From: CAYXOX01 sp964466745
Lineage (GTDB): Bacteria; Pseudomonadota; Alphaproteobacteria; Rhodobacterales; Rhodobacteraceae
Direction of reading: 5' to 3'
Assembly (NCBI GenBank): GCA_964466745.1
Contig: CAYXOX010000140.1
Span: 1-7,848, forward strand
Length of the DNA: 7,848 bases
Part shown: in pieces, positions 1 through 7,374 of the stretch
How positions within the stretch are numbered: the first letter of the stretch is position 1
Layout: each line of letters begins with the position of its first letter
Notes under the pieces: model-generated
Database searches by the model: none
Told to the model about the DNA's origin: nothing
The model's input: only the letters and a program-made list of their open reading frames with translations
Program-made: the position numbers and the translations under genes

Positions 1-785
1 ACACCGCGAGCCTGCTTCCCCCGGCCGATACGCCGGCGCTGACCCCGGGCCAGCGCCCGCGTCCGAGGCCGGTGGAGCGGGTTGCACCCGAGCCCGTGCC
101 AGCGCCGCCCGAGGATGTTGCGACGGCGCCCGAAGCCCAGGAGGCCGTCACGCCCGAGCCTGCCGAGGCGCCCGAGACCGTGGAGGCGCCGCGGGAGGAA
201 CGCGCGGCCGAGGAGGCGGCGCGGGAGATCGTCACCGAGGCCGAGGCGCTGGAGCCGGAGGGCGGCCCGCCGCTGGCCTCGCGCAGACCGGCCGCGCGTC
301 CCGAACGGCCCTCGGAACCGGAGGTCAGCGAGCCCCCCCGCACGGCGGCCTCCGACGAGGAACCCGAAGCCGAGCAGCAGCCGGCCGCGCTCGACGATGC
401 CGTGGCCGATGCGCTTGCCGCCGCGGCGGCCGACGCGCTCGCCTCGGAAGCGCCCGCCGCGCCTCCGCTCTCGGCGGCCCAGCAGGGGGCGCTCGTCCTG
501 GCGATCGCCTCGTGCTGGAATCTCGGCTCGCTCTCTTCCGATGCGCTTGCCACGACCGTGGTCGTGGGCGTGGAGATGACGCCGGACGCGCGCCCCGTTG
601 CGGGATCCATCCGTCTGGTCAGGTTCTCCGGCGGCACCGAGGCGGCGGCCCGGCAGGCCTTCGAGGCGGCGCGGCGCGCGATCTTGCGGTGCGGCGCCAC
701 GGGCTACAATCTGCCGACGGAGCAATATGACCAGTGGCGGGACATCGAAATGACCTTTAACCCAGAGAGCATGAGAACCCGGTGA
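1..785 (+). CDS. tolA: Cell envelope protein TolA, C-terminal part (5' end outside window)
   Basis: The frame is open from the left edge (first full codon at base 3) to TGA at 783-785, so this is the 3' part of a longer gene; the GTG at 72 is internal, not a start. TolA spans the periplasm from the TolQ-TolR motor to TolB and Pal. What is visible: a long Ala/Glu/Pro-rich low-complexity stretch (about bases 3-460), expected of the periplasmic stalk, then a compact TonB/TolA-type C-terminal domain from about base 468. That domain has a CWN motif (Cys codon at 513), a VVVGVEM strand, a Gly-Ser-Ile strand, an AFEAARRAILRC helix (Cys codon at 690) and the ending WRDIEMTFNPE, a pattern I recognise from Rhodobacteraceae TolA. 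The two cysteines may form a disulfide (inference). The TolA call rests on this domain and on tolB-pal downstream; an N-terminal membrane helix would be outside the window. Confidence 0.92.
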   Translation, partial: TASLLPPADTPALTPGQRPRPRPVERVAPEPVPAPPEDVATAPEAQEAVTPEPAEAPETVEAPREERAAEEAAREIVTEAEALEPEGGPPLASRRPAARPERPSEPEVSEPPRTAASDEEPEAEQQPAALDDAVADALAAAAADALASEAPAAPPLSAAQQGALVLAIASCWNLGSLSSDALATTVVVGVEMTPDARPVAGSIRLVRFSGGTEAAARQAFEAARRAILRCGATGYNLPTEQYDQWRDIEMTFNPESMRTR

Positions 786-2155
786 CCATGGTGCGTACCC
801 CTAGATTCCGCTTCCTTCGTGGCGCTATCGGCGCTATCGGCGCGCTCGCCGCGGCCGTGGCGCTCGCAACGCTGCCGGCGCCGCAGGCGGGCGCGCAATC
901 GGGCCCGCTGCGCATCGAGATCACGGAAGGCGTGATCGAGCCGCTGCCCTTCGCGGCACCGGCCTTCGAGGCGGAGACAGCCGACGCCGCCGCCTACGCC
1001 CGCGACATCGCCCGCGTGGTGGCGGCCGATCTGGCCGGCACAGGGCTGTTCCGCGAGATCCCGTCCACGGCCTTCATCTCGCAGCCGGCCAGCTTCGCCG
1101 ATCCGGTCCGCTTCCCCGATTGGCGCGCGATCAACGCGCAGGCGCTGGTGACGGGCGCAGCCGGAATCTCGGGCGGGCAGCTCACCGTCAAGTTCCGGGT
1201 GTGGGACGTGTTTTCCGGCGCCGAGCTGGGCGAGGGTCTGCGGTTCTCCGGGCCGCCGCAGAGCTGGCGGCGCATGGCCCACAAGGTGGCCGATGCCGTT
1301 TATTCGCGCATCACCGGGGAGGGCGCCTATTTCGACAGCCGCGTCGTGTTCGTGGCCGAGCAGGGCCCGAAGGACAACCGTCGCAAGCGCCTCGCGATCA
1401 TGGACTATGACGGCGCCAACCTGCAGTATCTCACCGACAGTTCCGCCATCGTGCTGGCGCCGCGCTTCTCGCCGACGGGCGACCGGGTGCTCTACACCAG
1501 CTACGAGACGGGCTTCCCCCAGATCTACCTGCTCGACGTCGCCACGGCTGGCCGGCGCAACCTCGCCACGCCGCAGGGCACGATGAGCTTCGCGCCGCGC
1601 TTTTCGCCCGACGGGCGCAGCGTGGTCTTCTCACTGACCGCGGCCGGGGGCAACACCGATCTCTACACCCTCGATCTTTCCAGCGGCTCCACCCGGCGCC
1701 TCACCTCCGATCCGTTCATCGAAACGGCGCCCTCCTTCTCCCCCGACGGACGCCAGCTGGTGTTCGAGAGCGATCGCTCGGGCAGCCAGCAGCTTTACGT
1801 GATGCCGGCCTCGGGCGGCGAGGCGCGGCGGATCAGCTTCGGGGAGGGCCGGTACGGAACGCCGGTGTGGTCGCCCCGCGGCGATCTCATCGCCTTCACC
1901 AAGCAGAACCGCGGGCGCTTCCACATCGGGGTAATGCGCATCGACGGATCGGAGGAGCGGTTGCTGACGGCCTCGTTCCTCGACGAGGGCCCGACGTGGT
2001 CGCCCAACGGGCGGGTGATCATGTTCACCCGCGAAACCCAGGGCGCCGCAGGGGCGCCCACGCTCTACTCGGTGGACATCTCGGGGCGCAACCTGCGGCA
2101 GGTGCGGCTCGAGGGTGCGGCCTCGGACCCTTCCTGGGGGCCGCTGCAACGCTGA
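782..2155 (+). CDS. tolB: Tol-Pal system beta-propeller protein TolB
   Basis: Periplasmic protein linking TolA to Pal. From GTG 782 the product is 457 residues. Residues 1-38 look like a Sec signal peptide: basic n-region, Ala/Gly/Leu core, AGA before the predicted cut after residue 38. Residues about 40-175 form the TolB N-terminal domain. Residues about 185-457 carry the propeller, with repeated blades marked by PRFSPTGDRVLY (227), PRFSPDGRSVVF (272), PSFSPDGRQLVF (317), PVWSPRGDLIAF (361) and PTWSPNGRVIMF (405), closing with DPSWGP. Length fits the family once the leader is counted. Start is ambiguous: GTG 782 overlaps the tolA stop (GTGA), while ATG 788 is in frame two codons later. A weak GAGAA at 773-777 lies 4 nt from the first and 10 nt from the second, so spacing favours ATG 788. 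Either start implies translational coupling to tolA. Confidence 0.98.
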   Translation: MTMVRTPRFRFLRGAIGAIGALAAAVALATLPAPQAGAQSGPLRIEITEGVIEPLPFAAPAFEAETADAAAYARDIARVVAADLAGTGLFREIPSTAFISQPASFADPVRFPDWRAINAQALVTGAAGISGGQLTVKFRVWDVFSGAELGEGLRFSGPPQSWRRMAHKVADAVYSRITGEGAYFDSRVVFVAEQGPKDNRRKRLAIMDYDGANLQYLTDSSAIVLAPRFSPTGDRVLYTSYETGFPQIYLLDVATAGRRNLATPQGTMSFAPRFSPDGRSVVFSLTAAGGNTDLYTLDLSSGSTRRLTSDPFIETAPSFSPDGRQLVFESDRSGSQQLYVMPASGGEARRISFGEGRYGTPVWSPRGDLIAFTKQNRGRFHIGVMRIDGSEERLLTASFLDEGPTWSPNGRVIMFTRETQGAAGAPTLYSVDISGRNLRQVRLEGAASDPSWGPLQR

Positions 2156-2297
2156 GGGCGCCCGTCCGTGCGAAGCCGGGCGTTTCGCCTGCATACCCTC
2201 GCGTTTCCTCGCACGTGCGAACGTGCTAAGCTGACCCGAGGACCGAGCAGTTCAGACCGCGCCACAAGAACGCGCCCACAAACAGGATAACTCGCCA
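2156..2297 (+). other. tolB-pal intergenic region with two small hairpins
   Basis: This 142-nt gap is the longest break inside the tol genes. It holds two potential RNA hairpins. The first has stem 2177-2182 with 2186-2191 and a TTT loop (one G-U pair). The second has stem GCACGT (2211-2216) with ACGTGC (2221-2226) and a GCGA loop of GNRA type; it overlaps a 12-nt perfect DNA palindrome at 2209-2220. Neither is followed by a T-run, so they are not classical terminators. An AGGA at 2284-2287, 10 nt before the pal ATG, serves as ribosome binding site. I see no convincing sigma-70 -35/-10 pair. TGCTAA at 2224-2229 is a weak -10-like hexamer without a matching -35, so a separate pal promoter is possible but not shown. 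Confidence 0.5.
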
Positions 2298-2834
2298 ATG
2301 CGATTTCTTCGTATCTTCGCCCTCCTCGCAGCCTCCCTCGCGCTCGCCGCATGCGCCGACCAGGGAGCCGGCCGCTTCGGTGCCGGCAGTGGCGGGCAGG
2401 GTGCCGCCGGCGCCGGCCTCGGCGGGATTGATTCCGCCGGCCTCGGCTCGGCGGCGGACCCCTCTTCGCCGGCCTATTTCAACAACACTGTGGGCGACCG
2501 CGTGTTCTTTGTCGTCGATCAGTCCACCCTCACTGCGGAGGGCCGCGCAACGCTCGATGCGCAGGGGCGCTGGCTGATGACGAACGCCGACTATCGCGCC
2601 GTGATCGAGGGCCATGCCGACGAGCAGGGAACGCGGGAATACAACCTCGCGCTCGGCGCGCGCCGGGCGAGCGCCGTGCAGCAGTATCTCGTTGCCCAGG
2701 GCGTCGCGCCCTCGCGGCTCGAGACGGTGACCTACGGCAAGGAGCGTCCCGTCGCGGTCTGCTCCGACGAGAGCTGCTACTCACAGAACCGCCGCGCGGT
2801 GACGGTTCTGGCGCTGGGCGCGGTTGGAAGCTGA
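2298..2834 (+). CDS. pal: Peptidoglycan-associated lipoprotein Pal
   Basis: Outer-membrane lipoprotein that binds peptidoglycan through an OmpA-like domain and interacts with TolB and TolA. The 178-residue product starts with a lipoprotein signal peptide and lipobox LAAC, with Cys19 as the lipidated residue after cleavage. A Gly/Ala-rich flexible linker covers about residues 22-55, and the OmpA-like domain about 60-175. The core motif GHADEQGTREYN begins at residue 105. By alignment with OmpA-family domains, Asp108 and Arg123 are the diaminopimelate-contacting residues. NRRAVTV near the C-terminus is also typical. Cys145 and Cys150 sit in a CxxxxC loop and may form a disulfide (inference). 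ATG 2298 is preceded by AGGA at 2284-2287. The tolB-pal-cpoB setting agrees. Residue 20 is Ala and 21 is Asp; the Asp is at mature position +3, so a classical +2 Asp retention signal is absent, consistent with outer-membrane export. Confidence 0.98.
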   Translation: MRFLRIFALLAASLALAACADQGAGRFGAGSGGQGAAGAGLGGIDSAGLGSAADPSSPAYFNNTVGDRVFFVVDQSTLTAEGRATLDAQGRWLMTNADYRAVIEGHADEQGTREYNLALGARRASAVQQYLVAQGVAPSRLETVTYGKERPVAVCSDESCYSQNRRAVTVLALGAVGS

Positions 2835-2848
2835 AGGGGCAGGCAATC

Positions 2849-3697
2849 ATGACGGCGGTGCGCCGCATCGCGACCTTCGGGCTTGCCATGCTGGCGGCGG
2901 CGTTTCTGGTGGCGGCGCCGTCGGCGCTCGCCCAGGACCGCGACGCCACCCTCGCGCAGATCCGCTCCGAGCTATCGGCGCTTTCCGCCGAGATCGCCTC
3001 GCTGCGTGCGGAGCTTGCAGGCGGCGGCACGGCGGCACCCTCTGCGGGCCAGGGCGGCAGTGCGCTTGAACGCGTGGATGCCGTCGAAGCGGCACTCCGC
3101 CGGCTGACGGCGCGGACGGAGGAGCTGGAATTCCGGATTGGCCGCATCACCGAGGATGCGGCCAACCGGCTTGGCGATCTTGAGTTCCGCCTGACCGAGC
3201 TGGAAGGGGGTGACCCGACCGCCCTCGCGCCGCAGCCCCCCCTGGGCGGCGAGGCCGGGGCGGCCTTGCCGGAGCCGGGCACCGGTGGCGGCGAGACGTC
3301 CGCTGGCGAGCTTGCCGTGGGCGAGCGTGCCGATTTCGAGGCCGCCCGCGCCGCCTACGACGCCGCGGACTGGCGAGTCGCCGCCGACCGCTTCGAGGCC
3401 TTCGCGATCGCCTATCCCGGCAGTCCGATGCAGGGCGAGGCGGACTACCTGCGCGGCGCCGCGCTCTCGGAACTGGGTGAAACGACCGCGGCAGCCCGCG
3501 CGTTCCTGCGCAGCTTCTCCGACGCGCCCGACGGCCCGCGCGCACCCGATGCACTGTTCAGGCTCGGAGCGGCGCTGGGCGCGCTCCAGCAGACGGCCGA
3601 AGCCTGCGTGACCCTTGCCGAGGTCGGTGTGCGCTACCCCGGCAGCGCCGCCGTTGCCGAGGCAGAGCGCACCCGTGCCGCGCTTGGCTGCCGCTGA
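2849..3697 (+). CDS. cpoB: Cell division coordinator CpoB (YbgF), periplasmic TPR protein
   Basis: Tol-Pal accessory protein. In E. coli it binds TolA and couples outer-membrane constriction to septal peptidoglycan synthesis by PBP1B (family knowledge). The 282-residue product has a signal peptide ending near SALA (cut after residue 28). A predicted coiled coil follows, about residues 30-57 and 72-120, with Leu-rich heptads such as LSALSAEIASLRAEL and LEFRLTELE. Next comes a Gly/Pro/Ala linker (about 120-158), then three TPR-like units: about 161-193 (AAYDAADWRVAADRFEAF), 196-228 and 233-266 (ending VRYPGS). The length suits the family. Cys253 and Cys281 are the only cysteines in the mature part and could pair (inference). 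ATG 2849 has a good Shine-Dalgarno, AAGGGG at 2834-2839, 9 nt upstream. It starts 14 nt after the pal stop, so it is surely co-transcribed with pal. Confidence 0.95.
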   Translation: MTAVRRIATFGLAMLAAAFLVAAPSALAQDRDATLAQIRSELSALSAEIASLRAELAGGGTAAPSAGQGGSALERVDAVEAALRRLTARTEELEFRIGRITEDAANRLGDLEFRLTELEGGDPTALAPQPPLGGEAGAALPEPGTGGGETSAGELAVGERADFEAARAAYDAADWRVAADRFEAFAIAYPGSPMQGEADYLRGAALSELGETTAAARAFLRSFSDAPDGPRAPDALFRLGAALGALQQTAEACVTLAEVGVRYPGSAAVAEAERTRAALGCR

Positions 3698-3715
3698 GAC
3701 GGCCGCGGCCGGGCG

Positions 3716-5053
3716 GTGAGCGATTTCCTCCATCCGGCCGGCGAGCATGGCTGCGGCGCCGGACACGCGCACGATGACGGTCGCGCTGCGGAACGGCTCG
3801 CGCAGTCGCTGCGCCGGCTTCTCGGCCCGGAGGCGGGGGCGCGGCCCATCGGGCTCGCCGTATCGGGCGGCAGCGATTCCATGGCGCTTCTCGCGATGGC
3901 CGGCGAGCTTGCGGGTGAGCGAGCTTTGCCTTTCGAGGTCGCGACGGTCGACCACGGGCTGCGCCCGGAGGCCGCGCAGGAGGCGCGGCTGGTGGCGCTC
4001 GAGTGCCGAAAGCTGGGCCTGCCCCATGTCGTCCTGCGTGGCGGGCCGGATGCGTTGCCCAGGTCCGGGCCGGGCAACCTGATGGCCGCCGCCCGGCGCC
4101 TTCGCTACGGGTTGCTGGCCGGCTGGGCGCGCGAGCGGGGGCTGGCGGCGGTGCTCCTCGCGCACACTGCCGACGATCTTGCCGAGACCTTTCTGATGCG
4201 GCTCAGGCGCAAGCCGGGGCTCGACGGGCTTGCAGCCATGCCCGCGCGCTTCGAGCGCCGGGGGGCCCTCTTCCTGCGGCCGATGCTGGAAGAGCGCAGG
4301 GCCGCGCTGCAGGCGCTTTTGCGGGAAAGGGGCGTGCCTTGGGCCGACGATCCCAGCAACTCGGATCCCCGCTTCGAGAGGTCGCGGGCCCGCGCCGCGC
4401 TACCCGAACTTGGGCGTCACGGGCTGACGGTCGAGGTTCTGGCCGCGGTGGCGCGGAACCTCGCCGAGGCCCGCGACCTCCTGGACGCCGCGGTGGCCCG
4501 CTTCGCCGTTAAACACGTCGAGATCAGCCCGGCCGGTGCGATCACCATTTCGCGCGCGGCCTTCGAGGCGGCACAGCCGGCCGTGCAGCGCCGCCTCCTG
4601 GGCGCGGCGCTGCGCTTCGTTGCCGGCCCGGAGGCCGCCCCGCGCGGCGATGCGGTCGAAAGGGCCCTGCCCGCGGGCCTGCAGCCCCTTGGCCGGGCGA
4701 CGCTCGCCGGGTGCGATGTGCAGCTTTCCCGGGACCGCTTCACCGTCTCGCGCGAATTTGCCGCAGTCGCCGAGCTGCGCACGTCGCCTTCGGAGCCGTG
4801 GGACGGCCGCTGGCGCCTGCGCGCGCCGACCGCCGCCGAGGAAACCGGCATCGAGATCGGGGCGCTCGGCGCCGAGGGGCTGGCGGTTTGCGGCAATCGC
4901 AGCGGCTTACCGGCCCGGGATCTGCGCGCTACGCCCGCGGCGTGGCGGGGCGCGGAGCTTGTCGCGGCGCCGCTCGCTGGCCACGACCGAGGATGGCATG
5001 CCGAGCTCGTCAGGGGACGCGCGGCATTCCTCTCATCGCTCACCGCGCATTGA
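3716..5053 (+). CDS. tilS: tRNA(Ile)-lysidine synthetase TilS
   Basis: Cytoplasmic ATP-dependent enzyme that attaches lysine to C34 of tRNA-Ile(CAU), switching it from Met to Ile identity and AUG to AUA decoding; normally essential. The 445-residue product carries the N-type ATP PP-loop LAVSGGSDS (SGGSDS at residues 50-55), then VDHGLR (78-83), a NLMAAARRLRY segment (121-131), HTADDLAET (150-158) and GVPWADDPSNSDPRFERSRAR (from 206), all TilS hallmarks. The C-terminal half, about 225-445, is the tRNA-binding region and ends with a GLP...LVAAPLAG pattern. The start is well bounded: between the in-frame cpoB stop (3695-3697) and the PP-loop, GTG 3716 is the only ATG, GTG or TTG codon in frame. 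No clear Shine-Dalgarno precedes it and it lies 18 nt after cpoB, so it probably depends on translation of cpoB. Oddities: a His/Cys/Asp-rich N-terminus (residues 6-21), and RKPG (165-168) where many TilS have RGSG. Confidence 0.97.
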   Translation: MSDFLHPAGEHGCGAGHAHDDGRAAERLAQSLRRLLGPEAGARPIGLAVSGGSDSMALLAMAGELAGERALPFEVATVDHGLRPEAAQEARLVALECRKLGLPHVVLRGGPDALPRSGPGNLMAAARRLRYGLLAGWARERGLAAVLLAHTADDLAETFLMRLRRKPGLDGLAAMPARFERRGALFLRPMLEERRAALQALLRERGVPWADDPSNSDPRFERSRARAALPELGRHGLTVEVLAAVARNLAEARDLLDAAVARFAVKHVEISPAGAITISRAAFEAAQPAVQRRLLGAALRFVAGPEAAPRGDAVERALPAGLQPLGRATLAGCDVQLSRDRFTVSREFAAVAELRTSPSEPWDGRWRLRAPTAAEETGIEIGALGAEGLAVCGNRSGLPARDLRATPAAWRGAELVAAPLAGHDRGWHAELVRGRAAFLSSLTAH

Positions 5054-5086
5054 AGATGCCGCGCCAGTGGCTATCTTTGGGCCAAA

Positions 5087-5110
5087 CGGGTGCAGCGCGC
5101 GCGGCACCCG
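5087..5110 (+). promoter_or_regulatory. GC-rich hairpin in the ftsH leader
   Basis: CGGGTGC (5087-5093) is perfectly complementary to GCACCCG (5104-5110), giving a 7-bp stem. The 10-nt interior AGCGCGCGCG can add two more G-C pairs past an A-G mismatch. It lies in the 84-nt gap between tilS and ftsH, 13 nt upstream of the ftsH Shine-Dalgarno. The downstream bases are C-rich rather than T-rich, so it is not a standard rho-independent terminator. It could modulate ftsH expression, stabilise or mark a processed mRNA end, or have no function; only the pairing is seen directly. Confidence 0.4.
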
Positions 5111-5123
5111 CCCTCCCCATGCG

Positions 5124-5129
5124 AAGGAG
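5124..5129 (+). promoter_or_regulatory. Ribosome binding site that fixes the ftsH start
   Basis: AAGGAG lies 8 nt before GTG 5138. This selects GTG 5138 as the ftsH start over the in-frame GTG at 5090, which would add 16 residues unlike any FtsH and is buried in the leader hairpin. Confidence 0.93.
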
Positions 5130-5137
5130 CAATCTTT

Positions 5138-7054
<1,917 letters not shown>

Positions 7055-7070
7055 GCCGGCGAAATGATGC

Positions 7071-7110
7071 AAAAGCCCCGACGGCCACCCGCCTTCGGGG
7101 CTTTTCTTGT
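7071..7110 (+). terminator. Rho-independent terminator after ftsH
   Basis: AAAAGCCCCGA (7071-7081) pairs perfectly with TCGGGGCTTTT (7095-7105), an 11-bp stem. A further GGC/GCC pairing (7083-7085 with 7091-7093) is possible inside the loop. The T-tract TTTTCTT (7102-7108) overlaps and follows the right arm. It starts 16 nt after the ftsH stop and should end the tol-pal-tilS-ftsH transcript. The A-run on the left arm makes it partly bidirectional. Confidence 0.94.
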
Positions 7111-7374
7111 GCGCGCGCTAAAGCTTCGTGGACCTGGACGTGGGTGCCGATTTTGCCCCGAATTGCGCAAGATGCGTACATCATGCCCTGAAAGCGACCT
7201 TTTTCGGAACGGTTCCGACGTTCCGGTTCGTGGTGCCAGGTTTCATATCGGCAACTTTTTCAGGCCGATGTCGCAAATTCGGTCGCGAGAGGCGAGAATG
7301 AGCATAGGCATCGGGGATTTTGCTGATGTATACATTGCGCAACATCATCCGAGGCATCAGGGAGGACCGACACG
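7111..7374 (+). promoter_or_regulatory. fhs upstream region with candidate promoters and operator-like repeats
   Basis: Together with the terminator this forms the only gene-free stretch over 300 bases. It is visibly less GC-rich than the genes. Seen directly: the palindrome TTGCGCAA twice (7163-7170 and 7335-7342), each between a TTTTGC and an ACATCAT word; CGGAAC-G-GTTCCG (7205-7217), also able to pair as CGGAACG/CGTTCCG (7205-7211 with 7219-7225); an 8-bp inverted repeat at 7245-7252/7264-7271 with one G-U pair and an 11-nt loop; the palindrome ATGTATACAT (7326-7335). A plausible promoter is TTGCTG (7320-7325), 17-nt spacer, CATCAT (7343-7348); a similar arrangement starts at 7154. The fhs Shine-Dalgarno AGGGAGGA is at 7359-7366. 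That it holds the fhs promoter follows from the terminator upstream; which hexamers are used is inference. Confidence 0.55.

Noticed and set aside
82..579. An Arg/Pro-rich 165-codon + strand frame inside tolA
   Set aside because: Shadow of the Ala/Glu/Pro-rich TolA stalk in another frame; the TolA frame continues into a recognisable C-terminal domain.
2972..4165. A 397-codon minus-strand open frame across cpoB and the start of tilS
   Set aside because: It overlaps two well-supported + strand genes, and its composition (Arg/Ala/Gly/Gln) is that of a GC-rich shadow frame with no recognisable domain.
5071..5120. Heat-shock (sigma-32) promoter for ftsH
   Set aside because: CCCCAT at 5115-5120 resembles a -10, but no CTTGAA-like -35 lies 13-17 nt upstream and transcription would begin inside the ribosome binding site.
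5090..5137. Longer FtsH start at GTG 5090
   Set aside because: The extra 16 residues are unlike FtsH N-termini, the codon sits in a hairpin, and AAGGAG at 5124-5129 is ideally placed for GTG 5138.
7212..7229. LexA box of the alphaproteobacterial type (GTTC, 7-nt spacer, GTTC)
   Set aside because: GTTC occurs at 7212, 7220 and 7226, giving spacers of 4, 2 and 10 nt; none is 7.
7272..7320. ZTP (pfl) riboswitch, which is known upstream of fhs in some bacteria
   Set aside because: GGTCGCGA at 7281-7288 is reminiscent of the 5' half, but I find no CCGGGC...CCGCC-like 3' half and no matching pseudoknot before the start codon. A covariance-model search would settle it.
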